DNA of 64,000 nt from Budorcas taxicolor (lineage: Eukaryota; Chordata; Mammalia; Artiodactyla; Bovidae), in assembly GCF_023091745.1 (NCBI RefSeq), contig NC_068913.1, forward strand, positions 19,238,001-19,302,000, given 5' to 3'. Under the pieces are notes generated by a model. It saw only the letters and a program-made list of their open reading frames with translations, was not told the DNA's origin and ran no database searches. The position numbers and the translations under genes are program-made. Shown piece by piece: positions 1 to 12,462 of the stretch (its first letter is position 1; each line of letters opens with the position of its first letter).

Positions 1-252
1 ACAGATTTCATATTTGGCAGCGACTGCAATCATGTGAGACAGTTTCCTTAGAATAAGTCTTATTCCTCTTCCTTTCTTCCTTTCCCTTCATCCCACATCT
101 CTCTCCCATTGATTCTGCTTCTGTTGAAAACACTGAGTACTACTGATACATCCACATGTAACCGTACACCACACAAGCACACACACACCCCCTACATATA
201 ATCAGATGTACATAAGAATGGTGGGGGTAGAGCATGGCTGGATTTCTTGGGA

Positions 253-470
253 GCTATCCCCCATGGTGCTAGTGGTAAAGAAATTACCTGCTAATATGGG
301 AGACATAAGGCTGAGACCCCTGGGTCAGGAAGGTCCCCTGCCTGGAGAAAGAAATGGCAACACAGTCCAGTATTCTCTCCCGGAGAATCCCATGAGCAAC
401 CTGGCAGGCTAAATTCTATAGGATCACAAAGGGTCGGACATGACTGAAGCGACTTAGCGCACACACATTA
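253..470 (+). repeat. Bov-tA SINE
   Basis: A diverged tRNA-Glu-derived head (ggtgctagtggtaaagaa) is followed by the Bov-A body and the 3' tail gtcggacatgactgaagcga. Bov-tA is a non-autonomous ruminant SINE whose 3' end resembles that of BovB. No target duplication is obvious. Confidence 0.85.
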
Positions 471-1503
471 CCCTTTGTGGAAAAGCTCACTGACTGTCAG
501 TAAAGAAAAGATGGTTTCCTATGCCACATTATGCAAACAAATTCTTCATGCAAGTTTCTATCTCTCCTTATCTTGTTTTCCCTTTTTTTTTGGGGGAAAT
601 CCCTATACAATATAAAAGATGAGAGTTTATAAACATACTCTCAGGAAACTAGGATTTTCTTTTTCATTATGATGTTTCTTTTACAAACAAGAAAGTTTTA
701 AAAACTGAAAAAAATAATAGCTATGAGTTGAAAGTGTTTGTCTCCATAGTTCGCTCGTGAGATTTAAAGCACCAAAAGTCATTTTCACCAAGTAGAAACC
801 CAATGATACAATTGCTCTCAATTCATTTCTAAATTTGGTGCAACTTACAACACTGTGGATAAGAAAAGGAAAGAAAAAGGCATATGGTTTAAGAATTTGC
901 ATTTTCCACTATGTGGAAACTTCTATTATTCTCAGAAACAAAGAGGCAAAAACAAAAGACAAAATTACTAGAAACTCAAGACACAGAAGTTAGAATTCTA
1001 TTTGAATTCTGACCATAAATGTAGGCTATTTATTAACTCTGTATGCACTCAATGGAGTTAATCAAGAAGAGGGAGGAGGTTTGTTTATAATACATATTAT
1101 TCATACAGAACCCTGTTATGATTAATCATTTCTACTATCTAAATAGCTTTCACTATTTATTGTGGCTGTATTAATTGGACAGAGACTGGTTTCAGTGGTT
1201 AAAATAACTATGCCAGGAAGATTGTCTCTGGTTTAGTCATTTCATACTTACTTGTAGATTGTCTCACTCAGGCAAATTCCAAATCATAGCTCTAGCAGAG
1301 GAGAGAGCTACAAGGTAAAACCCTGAAAGGGGTTAGCTCATGCAAGTGCTGTGTGAAGTATTTAAAATAATGAGTTTGTATTTTAAAAAAGTAAACTACA
1401 TCTTATTTATAAAACATGTTTGGTTTACTTTGGAAATATGCTTATACTGATTAATCAATGTTTATCATAGAGCAAGAAACCTACTAAAGGGACCAAAAAC
1501 TTT
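471..1503. other. No gene seen; AT-rich unique sequence
   Basis: No coding region or recognisable repeat was found. The only notable feature is a short T-run near 573-591. Open stretches on either strand are short and show no family resemblance. Confidence 0.5.
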
Positions 1504-1665
1504 TCTATGTGCCTTACAAACTGACTGATTTAACACTCAGCACTTTTATTATGCCCATTTTATGGATAATGACCCTGAGGCAGAGATTGGATAAGCATCT
1601 TCCACTTGGTTGTGGAGTCAGTAAGTGGCAAAATCAGTCCCTCTATTAAGTTCAGATCGTAAGTG
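1504..1665 (-). repeat. MIR SINE relic
   Basis: The order tatgtgcc, cccattttatggataatga, ccctgaggcagag and agtaagtggcaaaatcag matches the antisense core of mammalian MIR elements. It is an old, diverged relic with no target duplication. Confidence 0.6.
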
Positions 1666-1689
1666 CTACATTATATAATTGTACACCAT

Positions 1690-1906
1690 GCCATGCTAAA
1701 TCACTTCAGTTGTGTCCAACTCTTTGTGACCCCGTAGACTGTAGCCCACCAGGCTCCTCTGTCCATGGGTTTCTCCAGCCAAGAGTACTGGATTACTGGG
1801 TTACTGTGCCCTCCTCCAGTTCTTCCTGACCCAGGAATTGAACCCGTGTCTCTGAGGTCTCTTGCATTGGCAGGCAGGCTCTTTACCACTTCCACCACCT
1901 AGGAAG
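1690..1906 (-). repeat. Bov-tA SINE
   Basis: A nearly full-length element in reverse orientation. It reads from the 3' tail (cagttgtgtccaactctttg) to the tRNA-derived head (ctttaccacttccaccacc). A second partial copy in the same orientation follows directly at 1909. Confidence 0.85.
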
Positions 1907-1908
1907 TA

Positions 1909-2026
1909 TGCATGTAAGTGTGCTAAGACCCTTCAGTCTCTTTGTGACCCTATGGACTACAGCCTGCCAGGCACCTCTGCCCATGGGATTCTCCAGATAA
2001 GAATACTGGAGTGGGTTGCCATGGAT
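1909..2026 (-). repeat. Partial Bov-A SINE
   Basis: The 3' half of a Bov-A/Bov-tA element in reverse (tctttgtgaccctatggact to gaatactggagtgggttgcc). It lacks the tRNA-derived half and sits head-to-tail behind the preceding SINE. Confidence 0.8.
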
Positions 2027-2835
2027 TCCTTGTAATTATTATAGCCAAATGCAAAGGTCAGTGTCAGTCTTTCCCCATTTTTGATGAAGGTAAGAATATT
2101 TAGGGGTTAACTAAAGTGGAATTTTAACTACAGTGGAATTTTTAAAAAAATCTCCTCTGAAAGCAATAGCATGGCAAAGTCATTCTTTCCTCAGTAAAGG
2201 GTTTTGAGCTAGACTTCTGGTTAGTTAGCCTTTCATGTAAACACCTTTTAAAAAATCTAATCATCACAGCACGATAACAACAAACATATTATTACATGTA
2301 AATTAAAATGAAGCATATCCACTACACTCTTTATGAAATAAATCTTGACTAGTCACAAAGGCTAAACATCGCTCTGTTCAGTAGTGACCTGCGTCCCATT
2401 AAAGATTATCTTTCACAATACCTCCCAAATTAGATTGAATTGAGCCATCAACCCCCAAAAGGGAAATTATTTCCAGTTGTCATAGATTCTCTCTCATAAA
2501 TAAACCGTGGTCTCTCCTTCTGGCCTTGATTTCTATTAAGAGTTTCAAACATTTATTTTTTTCCCTTTTAGCATCATCAAGAGACTACATGATATATCTA
2601 GCCTACTATAATCAGTTTAGGATTTAGTTGGTTTCTTTAATGTGGAAGGGGAAGAGGTCAAATTCTGTCACATTATGAAATAGATTTAAAAAAAGCCTTC
2701 TTCATCCTCTCCCTTTGAGTATGAAAATGAATGAGTGACTTTAAAATACATAATAAAAATAATGCACCAAGTTAAAATCAAAGTGGCAAGGAATGTAACA
2801 ATAGTGAACGTTTTATATATCTCCTCTCAGGTGAT
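2027..2835. other. No gene seen; unique AT-rich sequence
   Basis: No repeat family or coding region was recognised on either strand. Confidence 0.45.
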
Positions 2836-2966
2836 TGGAGAAGGAAATGGCAATCCACTCCAGTATTCTTGCCTGAAGGATCCCCATGGACAGAGGAGCC
2901 TGGCGGGCTATAGTCCATGGGGTCGCGAAGAGTGAGACACGACAGAGCGACTTCACATCACATTCT
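2836..2966 (+). repeat. Partial Bov-A SINE
   Basis: Forward Bov-A half running from gagaaggaaatggcaatcca to the tail gacacgacagagcgacttca. The tRNA-derived head is missing. Confidence 0.8.
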
Positions 2967-3214
2967 CAGGTGATACTCGTTGGATGAAATGATGTTCTCC
3001 AGCAGCTGATGGGTGAGAGACAGGATCAGGTGCCTAAGAAAAATAGTTATGATATAAAGTTATTTATGGCAGTTAATGTCTGTTCCTAGGTCAGGGTGGC
3101 ATTGCAAACATTTCAGAAAGATAAGACAGTTGGTTTCCAATGAGAACCCAATTATTTCATGAAAATTGTACTGGGGTTTGCTAATATATCAGTGGGGTAA
3201 AATCATGGACAACT

Positions 3215-3392
3215 ATACATGTCTATAATATTTCAGGTCTTTTGTATACATCACTGTATTAAATTTTCACAATTTTTCTTCAGGTTCAATGTAATTATTC
3301 CCATTTTTTAGTCAACACTTGGGTTTCAGAAAGACTTAGTTAAAATTGCCTCAAATCACAGAGCTCATAAGAGGCAGAATCTCATCAGCTTG
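3215..3392 (-). repeat. MIR SINE relic
   Basis: Antisense MIR-like order: tgtattaaattttcacaa, attattcccattttttagtc, caaatcacagagctcataag and aggcagaatctca. Strongly diverged. Confidence 0.5.
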
Positions 3393-3883
3393 TCTGGTGA
3401 ATTGGATCAGGAAGAAAATTAAGGTGACTTACCACATGTCTATACATGGTTAAGCTGTGTTTTTGTGTTTTGAAGATTATTTGTTGCTAAGAAGTATCTA
3501 CAGACAGATTCATTCATCTCTCATTCTTCATATCCTTTGTGTTTATTTTCCTCTTCCTCTTTCCCTATTGCCTAACAATCATCTACATGGTCCCCATAAA
3601 AAGACTTTCCTTAGCTTGTGTAGAACTAAATGCATGCATTTAATTATTTTAAGTTGTCTGGTAAAAATGACAATGAAAGCAAAGATTGGCAATACCGATG
3701 GAATAACATGTGAGTCTGTAAACTGAAATGGAGGTTGAGGAATATTTTATATAGCAGGAAGAAATATTTCTTTTTTTTAAGGAAGAAATATTTCTTTCCA
3801 CAATATCTCCACATACAATATGTGATTTTCTATTTTGTTTCCTTTGAAACTGGAACTGGAAGTTTTAAGTTAATTTAGTCTCT
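3393..3883. other. No gene seen
   Basis: An 89-codon open stretch begins at 3457 but resembles no protein family, has no visible splice or promoter context, and looks like chance. A short direct repeat (ggaagaaatatttcttt) occurs twice near 3758-3797. Confidence 0.4.
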
Positions 3884-4004
3884 ATCATGGCAACCTACTC
3901 CAGCATTCTTGCCTGGAGAATCCCTATGGACTGAGGAGCCGGGTGGGCTACAGTCCATGGGGTCACAAAAAGTTGGACAGGACTGAGCAACTAAGCACAC
4001 ACAA
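3884..4004 (+). repeat. Partial Bov-A SINE
   Basis: Forward Bov-A half, from atggcaacctactccagcat to the tail gttggacaggactgagcaac. The tRNA-derived half is absent. Confidence 0.8.
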
Positions 4005-4077
4005 ATGGACTGAATCATATCACCCCCCATTCATATTTTGAAGCCTTAACCCCAAATGGCAAATATATGGAGAAAAG

Positions 4078-4662
4078 TGAAAACAGTGACAGATTTTATC
4101 TCCTTAAGCTCCAAAATCACTGCAGATGGTAACCACAGCCATGAAATAAATAGAAATTTGCTCCTTGGAAGAAAAGCTACAACAAAGTTAGCATATTAAA
4201 AAGCAGAGATATCACTTTGCTGACAAAGTTCCAAAAAATCAAAGCTATGGTTTTTCTGGTAATCATGTGGAGGTGTGAAAGATGGACCATAAAGAAGGCT
4301 GAGTACTTAAGAATTGCTGTTTTCGAACTTTGGTGCTGGAGAAGACTCTTGAGTCCCTTGGACTGCAAGGAGATCAAACCAAACAACCCTGAGTATTCAT
4401 TGGAAAGACTGATACTGAAGCTGAAGCTCCAATATTTTGGCCACCTGATGTGAAGAACTGACTCATGGGGAAAGACTCTGATGCTGCAGAAGATTGAGGG
4501 CAAGAAAAGAAGGGGGTGACAGAGGATGAGATGGTTGGATGGCATTATTGACTCAATGGACATGAGTTGGAGCAAACTCTGGGACATAGTAAAGGACAGG
4601 GAAGCCTGGTGTGCTGCAGTCTATGGGGTTCACAAAGAATTGGACACAACTTAGTGACTGGT
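4078..4662 (+). mobile_element. BovB LINE, 3' fragment
   Basis: A 5'-truncated, decayed RTE-clade LINE. Conceptual translation shows the C-terminal part of the BovB polymerase (a CERWTIKKAE segment near 4275 and a LKLKLQYFGHL segment near 4420), interrupted by stops and frameshifts. It ends with the conserved 3' region near 4600-4660. It begins at the position equivalent to the SKITADG segment found in the other copies here. Confidence 0.85.
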
Positions 4663-4775
4663 CAACAAAAAATTAATGTTAAATGAGGACTTAAACGTAG
4701 AGCTCTAATCCAATATGACTAGTGTCCTTTTAAAAAGAGTAAGAAACACCAGGGATGCATGTTCATAGTGTGTGT

Positions 4776-4903
4776 GTGTGCTAAGTTGCTTCAGTCATGT
4801 CTGACTCTTTGCAACCCTATGGAGCCCACCAGGCTCCTCTGTCCCTGGGATTCTCCAGGCAAGAATACTGGAGTGGGTTACCATGCCCTCCTCCAGGGGC
4901 ATG
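4776..4903 (-). repeat. Partial Bov-A SINE
   Basis: Reverse Bov-A half, preceded by a short (TG)n run at 4768-4779. It runs from cttcagtcatgtctgactct to ggttaccatgccctcctcca. Confidence 0.8.
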
Positions 4904-5829
4904 TTCACAAAGCAAAGACCAAACGAGGCCAGAGGGAAAGGCTACCATCTGCAAGCTAAGGAGAGAGGCCTTAATAAAAACCAACCCTGCTGGCACGTTA
5001 GACTTGGACTCCAACTCTGGAAATCTGAGAATGTTAATTTCTGTTATTTTAGCCACCCAGTCTGTGGTATTTCAATGCAGCATTAACAAATCAAGTTTCT
5101 TCATATTTTATTAAATGTAGAACCATGCTTAAATAGAAATAACTTGCCCAAAGAGTTTAAAGTTAATAAAAATTTTGAAATAATAGGCACTGTGTGTACT
5201 CTTTACTACATACCCTACTGTGTACCTTTATATCTATTTTCTCATTTTATCCTCTGCAAAAATCTCATTAAGGTGAATTGATGAAATTCATTATTCTTAC
5301 AGTCAAGTTCAAATGCATTTGCTCACTCTTTCCTTCAGTAATATATAGTGTATTTCAGGAAAGTAATGTGAGCAAAATGAAAATAGTATTTGTTCTTATA
5401 GTCCTAGAAAAATAAAACATTTATAATCTAATCCACGCTCACTTTTTGAGTCACATTTCTAGGCTCTCTACCATCACTAATTTCATAATGAAGAATGGAA
5501 ACAGACACAGGGTGGTTTTCTCTTGTCATTTATCCTGGGTAGGAATCATCCTATAATTGCCTTTCACAGAAGTGTATACAAATGTTGTTGAAAAGCAAGG
5601 AATGTTGTGTTGAAAGAGAATTAGAGAGATTTTAATCAAATATCTTCCTGGCTAGTAAGAAATTCCCTACCAAAGTATATAGTTGAAAGATTTTAAGTAA
5701 ATATTTTTCCACATCATCTTTTAATTTCAACCTCTAATTATTAAATACAAAAAACAATTAGGTGTAAATGTAAAAGATATACAACTTAATTTTCTTAGAG
5801 CATATACCTGTATAACTTTTTCTATGTCA
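4904..5829. other. No gene seen; possible MIR trace near 5190-5275
   Basis: Mostly unrecognised AT-rich DNA. The part near 5190-5275 (gcactgtgtgtactc, ctcattttatcctctgc) weakly resembles an antisense MIR element but is too diverged to assert. Confidence 0.3.
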
Positions 5830-7030
5830 AGAAATAGACTATTATCATTTCTCAGCAACTAGATAGTTTCTCCCTTGCAGTGAGGGCACTCTTCTGATTA
5901 TATGGTAATCACTTCCTTGAAATGTTACTTTATTACATTTTTACATACAACTACAGCACTATTTTTTAACTTCGTGTAGAGTAAACCATACTTTTCCTTT
6001 CCTTTTTTAGTTTTATTCATTTAAAACAGTTTTTGAGATTTAACCAAGTTAATTTAGTATGTATGTGTGTTTGTGTGTGTATATATATATTTTTTCATTT
6101 GTTTATTGTATAATAGTCTATGAGTATACCTTAATTTACTCTCTCAGTAGTGAATATTGTGTTCCTTCTGCTTATGAATAAGACTATTATGTGCTTAACA
6201 CATGAACATGTCATTTGGAGCAAATATGCATGAATTTATATAGCAGTCTAAATTAATAAGTCATAAGAAAGTCATTGACTTCACTTGATAAATGCCAAAA
6301 TGTCTCCTGAAGTGTTTGCACTATTGTGCACTAGTACTATTAGTATTTAAGAGTTTTAACACCTCTATATCTTTGTGTAGTCAATCAATATATATTTATT
6401 TTATCTATCCTGATAGACATACAATATATCTTACTGTAGTTCTAATTTTTATTTCCCTGACTATTAATGAAGTCAAACAACTTTTCCTGGGTCACTTGAT
6501 AACCCCTTGTTTTGAAGTGTGTATTTAAGCATCATGCTCATTGTTTCTTTTTTTTTTGATTAGCTCTTATTTATATTAATGTGAAGGAGTGTTCTAAATA
6601 GAAAACACTTTAGTTAAATATATCATAAATATCTTCATAAATATGTTTTGATGAACATACATAATTTCTTTATTTGAATATTGTAGAATTTACCAGTCTT
6701 TGGCCTTTATGGTTATTACTTCCTGTGTCTTATTTAAATAATTTCTCCATAACATGGAAATCATAAAAATATTATATTTCATCATTTTTAGAAGATGTAA
6801 CACTTTGCTTTTTCCATTCCAAGCTATACTCTCCAGAGAATTTATTGTCTGGTCATGTATGAGTCAAATTCTTATAATTTTAAAATATGGATACACAATT
6901 CAGCAAGCAAACATCGTTTAGTTAAATAGCTCAATTTTCTCTGTCCTATAGAGCATCATTGTTAAAAACCATGCATCCATGTTTCTGTGTCTGGGCATTC
7001 CATTCTATGCTACTGGTATACATTATATGA
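5830..7030 (-). mobile_element. Ancient L1 ORF2 relic
   Basis: Diverged antisense L1 sequence. Segments around 6090-6180, 6420-6500 and 6680-6960 follow the order of the antisense L1 ORF2 3' half. The strand is inferred from this order. No frame survives. The region contains a (TG)n/(TA)n tract at 6061-6090. Confidence 0.5.
6061..6090. repeat. TG/TA dinucleotide tract
   Basis: A short simple repeat in which TG units pass into TA units, followed by a T-run. It lies within the old L1 relic. Confidence 0.8.
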
Positions 7031-7134
7031 TATAATTCATATAATACATGGTCTTAATATTGACACAGAAGTCTTGATATCTAATAAAAGGAATCTTTTC
7101 ACATTTTTATTCTTCATCAAGAGTGATAATAAAT

Positions 7135-7440
7135 AAATTTTTTTGGAATTATAATTGGCATGTAACATTGTATTAGTTCCAGGCATACAACATAATGGGC
7201 TTCCTTGGTGGCTCAGGTGGTAAACAATCTGCCTACAATTCAGGAGACTTGGGTTCAATCCCTGGGTTGGGAAGACTCCCTGGAGAAGGCTACCCCCTAC
7301 AGTATTCTGAAAGTATGAGAGACTTTCATTTTTCATACAACATAATGGTCTGGTATTTGTATATACCGTGAAATGATCACCACAGTAAGTCTAGTTAACA
7401 TCCATCACCACACAGTTATGAATCTTTCTTTTGTTGAAAT
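7135..7440 (-). mobile_element. Old L1 3'-UTR relic, split by a SINE
   Basis: Antisense L1 3'-UTR signatures lie on both sides of a SINE: ttttggaattataattggca before it, and gtgaaatgatcaccacagta and gtctagttaacatccatcac after it. The SINE at 7199-7333 interrupts it. Confidence 0.6.
7199..7333 (+). repeat. Bov-tA SINE with intact target duplication
   Basis: It starts at the tRNA-derived head ggcttccttggtggctcag and is truncated after ctacagtattctgaaagt. A perfect 15-bp duplication, catacaacataatgg, occurs at 7184-7198 and 7334-7348. It marks a clean insertion into the older L1 relic. Confidence 0.9.
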
Positions 7441-8002
7441 ATTTTAAGATCTATTATCTTAGTTACTTCTAAATATACAACACAGTATTACTAATCTATT
7501 ACTGATTCTTAAATTTATGTACAATGCTACTATCTCTTGTTCAGTTAAAGGATTAATGAGATATTATTAAATTATGGATCAATTTGTAGACAGGTTCCAT
7601 GCATACATTACTGTTTTCTAAACTATTAGCATGTAAAACCCCTTCATTTATGTAGATCTTCCTTAATTTTTTCATAATAAAGTTTGTATAAATGTTTTAC
7701 ATATAAACCCTGCACATATCTTTTTACATTTACTCATGGACAATGACATTTTTAATGTAATTTTAAAATGTAAATTTAGTTGTTTAAAATTCCTATATGC
7801 TTATTTCTAGTATATGATAATGTATTGGTGATTAAGTGAACTTACACACAACAACTTAATAAAATTTTATATTAATTTTAACCTTATATGTATATATTTT
7901 GGTATTTTCCTGTAGATAGTCATATGAGATTAATTTAAGTATTGTTTTTTCCCCTTTCTAATCTTTTTAACTTTCCATTCTCTTTCTAGTCTTACTACAC
8001 TT
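7441..8002. other. No gene seen; very AT-rich
   Basis: No repeat family, gene or RNA was recognised. Confidence 0.4.
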
Positions 8003-8015
8003 TCTAAGACATTTA

Positions 8016-8616
8016 TTTTATTTTATTTTTACTTTATTTACTTTAAAATACTGTATTGGTTTGGCATACATTGACGTGAATCCGTCACGGGTGTACATGA
8101 GCTCCCAAACATGAACCCTCCTCCCACCTCCTACCCCACATCATCCCTCCGGATCATCCCTGTGCACCAGCCCCAAGCACCCTGCATCCTGAATTGAACA
8201 TACACTGGTGATTCATTTCTTACATGATAGTATACATGTTTCAATGCCATTCTCCCAAATCATCCCACCCTCTCCCTCTCCCTCAGAGTCCAAAAGTCTG
8301 CTCTACACATCGGTGTCTCTTTTGCTGTCTTGCATACAGGGTCATCATTACCATCTTGCTAAATTCCATATATATGTGTTAGTATACTGTATTGGTGTTT
8401 TTCCTTCTGGCTTACTTCACTCTGTATAATCGGCTCCAGTTTCACCCATCTCATTAGAACTGATTCAAATGTATTCTTTTTAATAGCTGAGTAATGCTCC
8501 ATTGTGTATATGTACCACAGCTTTCTTATCCATTCATTTGCTGATGGACATCTAGGTTGTTTCCATGTCCTGGCTATTATAAACAGTGCTGCGATGAACA
8601 CTGGGGTACATGTGTC
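8016..8616 (-). mobile_element. Young L1, 5'-truncated, with target duplication
   Basis: Reverse-oriented L1 3' end of ruminant type. It starts at a T/A-rich tail at 8016 and ends in the ORF2 C-terminal region near 8616. Reverse translation shows segments such as EWIRKLWYIYTMEHYSAIKK. A 13-bp duplication, tctaagacattta, occurs at 8003-8015 and 8617-8629. Confidence 0.9.
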
Positions 8617-8705
8617 TCTAAGACATTTAAAGCAATGAATAGAAACAGTGATAGTAGGCATGCTTTTTCACTCCTGTTAAACTAATGAGCTATCACTTGT
8701 ATTTT

Positions 8706-8918
8706 TAAGTATAGCTATTAATATTTTTAAAAATTGGTATAGTTGATTTGCAATGTTGTCTTAGCTTCAGGTCTACAGCAAAGCTAATCAATTACATATG
8801 TATTATTTTTTAAATTCTTTTCCTTTATAGATTATTACAAAATATTTAACATATTTCCCTCTGCTGTATAGTAGGTCCTTATTTGTTATCTATTTTATAT
8901 AAAGTAGTGTGTGTTTGT
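8706..8918 (-). mobile_element. L1 3'-UTR fragment
   Basis: Antisense L1 3' end: tatagttgatttgcaatgtt, ttacaaaatatttaacatat, gctgtatagtaggtccttat and ttgttatctattttatat. It is interrupted or terminated by the SINE at 8919. Confidence 0.75.
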
Positions 8919-9042
8919 TGCTGCTGCTGCTAAGTTGCTTCAGTCGTGTCCAACTCTGTGCGACCCCACAGATGGCAGTCCACCAGGCTCCTCGGTCCCT
9001 GGGATTCTCCAGGCAAGAATAGTGGAGTGGGTTGCTGTGCAT
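8919..9042 (-). repeat. Partial Bov-A SINE with (GCT)n tail
   Basis: Reverse Bov-A half whose 3' tail is a GCT repeat (gctgctgctgct), followed by aagttgcttcagtcgtgtcc and so on to gagtgggttgctgtgc. It lies at the end of an L1 3'-UTR. Confidence 0.8.
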
Positions 9043-10425
9043 GTTACTCTCAAAAATACACTTTTATGCTTTTGTTTTCATTTCTCTGCTGAAATTCTCA
9101 GTATTGCCTTTCTTTCCTCTTCAAACATCTTAAATATAGATATTTTAAAGTCAAATAATGGCAGTACTTTGAGCCTCTCTGTATATAGGTTAGCCTCAAG
9201 GAAATATAATTGTTAAGCAGTGAGAAATTAATTAGACAAAACTTTGACTGAGTGAGCAAAATTAATGTTACCAATGAAGGACATATGAACAGAACAACAT
9301 ATGCAACCAGAGGTGAAATCCTGAGAAGGACACTAAGTTGTTCATGCTGTATTTTGACTGAGAATGTAATGAAGAAATAGAAAAAAATAGTGAGGATAGT
9401 TCTATTTTAAAAGGTAGGAGGGTTATTGTGTTAGTCAGAAGTAAAGAAAAAGCTATGAAATTGTTTCATATTAAAGGAGGCAAAGGAGACCTGTCAACTA
9501 ATTAAAACAGCTGACCTTAGATGAGATACTGGAGGGAGAATTGTTATAAATGACATCATTAGATCAATTGATAAAATTGATCGAAATATTGTATCTATGT
9601 TGAATATACTGAAATTGTTAACTGTATTGCCATTATCTTAGAGAACATTCATATTCTTAAGACGGACTTGCTCAAGTATTTAGAGAAAAAGAGCATGATA
9701 TATTGTCTTACATGCAAATGTTTCATAAATTAAAGTTAAATATGCATGTATAAATTGTATATGATATTAATAATAACTGAATTGATATAAAGGGTATGCA
9801 TTGGCTATTCTTGAAATTTTATGTAAGTTTGAAATTATACACACATACTATCTTTTTAAGACTTTTTAAAAGTGTTGTTCAACCTCTCAGCCACCTTACC
9901 ATAATATCTATAAGTATCTTCAGGATAAAAAAAGACCCAAACTCTTCACTTCCCCTCCCTGAGTGTTCTTCTCCTTTGCTTATTGGCCAAAAAAATACTC
10001 TTTCTTTCTTCTCTTTTCTTTTGCTTCCAGATGCCTATTTTCAATGCCATATTTTATTAATATAGATTTTTAGTGAAAAATTTAAGAACAAACAAAAATT
10101 ATGCATAAATTATATAATGAATTCCTCTATACCCATAACTCACATTTTCAAATATTTACGCCTATTTTCTCCTTTTTAATTACTTCTTATGAAACAACAG
10201 AAGCAGAGAATGTTTTTCTCCTATTCCCATATTATCTTTCCTAGGCTAGGTATAGCAACTATCCTCATTTTACTGATAAAAATGTCTCTATAAAAATAAA
10301 TAACATGGTCTGTATGAGTTTCAATTTTATATAAATGGTATACTACTTAATCTTGCTGAAATTTCTAAGTCAGCATATTTATTGCATTTATTTGTGCTAA
10401 CACTCCTTTATTTATATTTATTTAT
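9043..10425. other. No gene seen; unique sequence
   Basis: No host exon was recognised. Short open stretches at 8911-9216 and 9796-10065 show no family resemblance. The part near 10080-10250 vaguely recalls old L1-derived sequence but cannot be assigned. Confidence 0.4.
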
Positions 10426-11313
10426 GCTGTATATTGTCACCCTGCTTATTTAACTTATATGCAGAGTACATCATGAGAAACGTTGGGCTGGAAGAAGCAC
10501 AAACTGGAATCAAGATTGCTGGGAGAAATATCAATAACCTCAGATATGCAGATGACATCACCCTTATGGCAGAAAGTGAAGAGGAGCTAAAAGCCCTCTT
10601 GATTAAAGTGAAAGTGGACAGTGAAAAAGTTGGCTTAAAGCTCAACATTCAAAAAACGAAGATCATGGCATCTGGTCCCATCACTTCACGGGAAATAGAT
10701 GGGGAAACAGTGGAAACAGTGGCAGTCTTTATTTTTCTTGGCTCTAAAATCACTGCAGATGGTGACTGCAGCCATGAAATTAGGGGACACTTGCTCCTTG
10801 GAAGGAAAGTTATGACCAACCTAGATAGCATATTCAAAAGCTGAGACATTACTTTGCCAACAAAGGTCCGTCTAGTCAAGGTTATGGTTTTTCCTGTGGT
10901 CATGTATGGATGCGAGAGTTAGACTGTGAAGAAGGCTGAGCACCAAAAAATTGATGCTTTTGAACTGTGGTGACTCTTGAGAGTCCCTTGGACTGCAAGG
11001 AGATCCAACCAGTTCATTCTGAAGGAGATCCACCCTGGGATTTCTTTGGAAGGAATGATGCTAAAGCTGAAACTCCAGTACTTTGGCCACCATGCGAAGA
11101 GTTCACTCATTGGAAAAGACTCTGATGCTGGGAGGGATTGGGGGCAGGAGGAAAAGGGGACGACAGAGGATGAGATGGCTGGATGGCATCACGGACTCGA
11201 TGGACGTGAGTCTGAGTGAACTCCGGGAGTTGGTGATGGACAGGGAGGCCTGGCGTGCTGTGATTCGTGGGGTCACAAAGAGTTGGACACGACTGAGCGA
11301 CTGAACTGACTGA
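10426..11313 (+). mobile_element. BovB LINE, 3' end with RT motif
   Basis: A 5'-truncated BovB starting inside the reverse transcriptase. An open stretch from 10434 to 10844 encodes the RT palm with an intact YADD motif (10545-10556), then the conserved GSKITADGDCSHEI segment. Stops and frameshifts follow (10845, 10920), then the C-terminal domain (RQRMRWLDGIT near 11170). The 3' end gactgagcgactgaactgac lies at about 11294-11313. BovB belongs to the RTE clade and is a likely source of the machinery for Bov-tA SINEs. This copy cannot encode an active enzyme. Confidence 0.92.
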
Positions 11314-11704
11314 TACTATACTATAATGTGAAGATACCATAAATAATTTACACATTTTCTTGTTTATTGAATGCTACAGTTTCTATTCTCTATTATAGGT
11401 AATGCTGTGGTAAATGCACTTCTATTTTGACTTAAAGTGCATATGGGTACGGGATTCTTTAGGACCAAGAGTATTGGGTATTATGTGAGGAGAATGTTTC
11501 CTGGGTGTAAGGAATGTTCCTATTTATCTTCTTCATCTTTGCATTTTTCAGTTCAAACAACAAGCCCATCAGCTATTCCTACTGAAATAGTTAGTTCATT
11601 GCTGTTAAAGCAGATTGCCTTCTTTCTATATCTATTATTTTTTTCCTAAAAAGCCTAAGTGAGGTTTTTGCTCTGATCCAATGAGCACAATCATCTCCAT
11701 TTGC
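11314..11704. other. No gene seen
   Basis: A 70-codon open stretch begins at 11437 with no recognisable similarity. No repeat was identified with confidence. Confidence 0.35.
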
Positions 11705-11892
11705 TTGAGGGTCTGTCTGCCAATGCAAGAAACATTAGAGACACAGGTTAAATCCCTGAATGGGGAATATCCTCTGGAGGAGGGCATGGCAACCCACTCC
11801 AGTATTCAGACTTTCCAGAATCCCATAGACAGAGGAGCCTGGCAGGCTATAGTCCATAGGGTCACAAAGAGTCAGACAAGACTGATGAGATG
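11705..11892 (+). repeat. Bov-tA SINE, decayed
   Basis: Forward Bov-tA with an eroded head (gtctgtctgccaatgcaaga) and a recognisable body (ggagggcatggcaacccact, cagaggagcctggcaggcta). It ends with the tail gtcagacaagactgatgag. Confidence 0.8.
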
Positions 11893-12162
11893 TGGCATGT
11901 ACATACTAAGAATCAAACGTTGCTAGATAGATTGAATATCCTGGGGATTTGTGATATTGAACAAGTATCATCTGTCTAGAGTACTGAAAAATTAATGCCA
12001 GGGAGGAGGGCATTATTTTAATCATAATCTGACACAATCAGATTAAGATCAGAAAAAACTAATTTGTAAATATGGATGTCTCATAGAAATGGAACCTAAG
12101 AAGTGGCTAAACCAGACCAGCTTTTATACTTTTTAGACAAAATAATGAAAACTATTTGAGAA

Positions 12163-12462
12163 AAGGAGATCAGTCCTGGGTGTTCATTGGAAGGACTGAT
12201 GTTGAAACTGAAGCTCCAATACTTTGGCCACATGATGTGAAGAGCTGACTCATTTGAAAAGAACCTGATGCTGGGAAAGACTGAGGGCAGGAAGAGAAGG
12301 GGAAGACAGAGGGTGAGATGGTTGGATGGCATCACAGACTCGATGGACACAGGTTTGGGTGAACTCCAGGAGTTGGTGATGGACAGGGAGGCCTGGCATG
12401 CTGTGGTTCATGGGGTCACAAAGAGTCGGACCCAACTGAGCGACTGAACTGAACTGAACTGT
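12163..12462 (+). mobile_element. BovB LINE, short 3' end
   Basis: The last roughly 300 bp of BovB. It begins at the segment equivalent to EISPEYSLEG and ends in the typical tail gactgaactgaactgaactg (12443-12462). It is a strongly 5'-truncated insertion. Confidence 0.88.

Noticed and set aside
3457..3726. 89-codon open stretch as a possible small protein gene
   Set aside because: No domain, repeat or splice evidence; length is within chance expectation for this composition.
4177..4587. 136-codon antisense open stretch
   Set aside because: It is the complement of a BovB 3' end on the plus strand; the real coding sense is the BovB C-terminal region.
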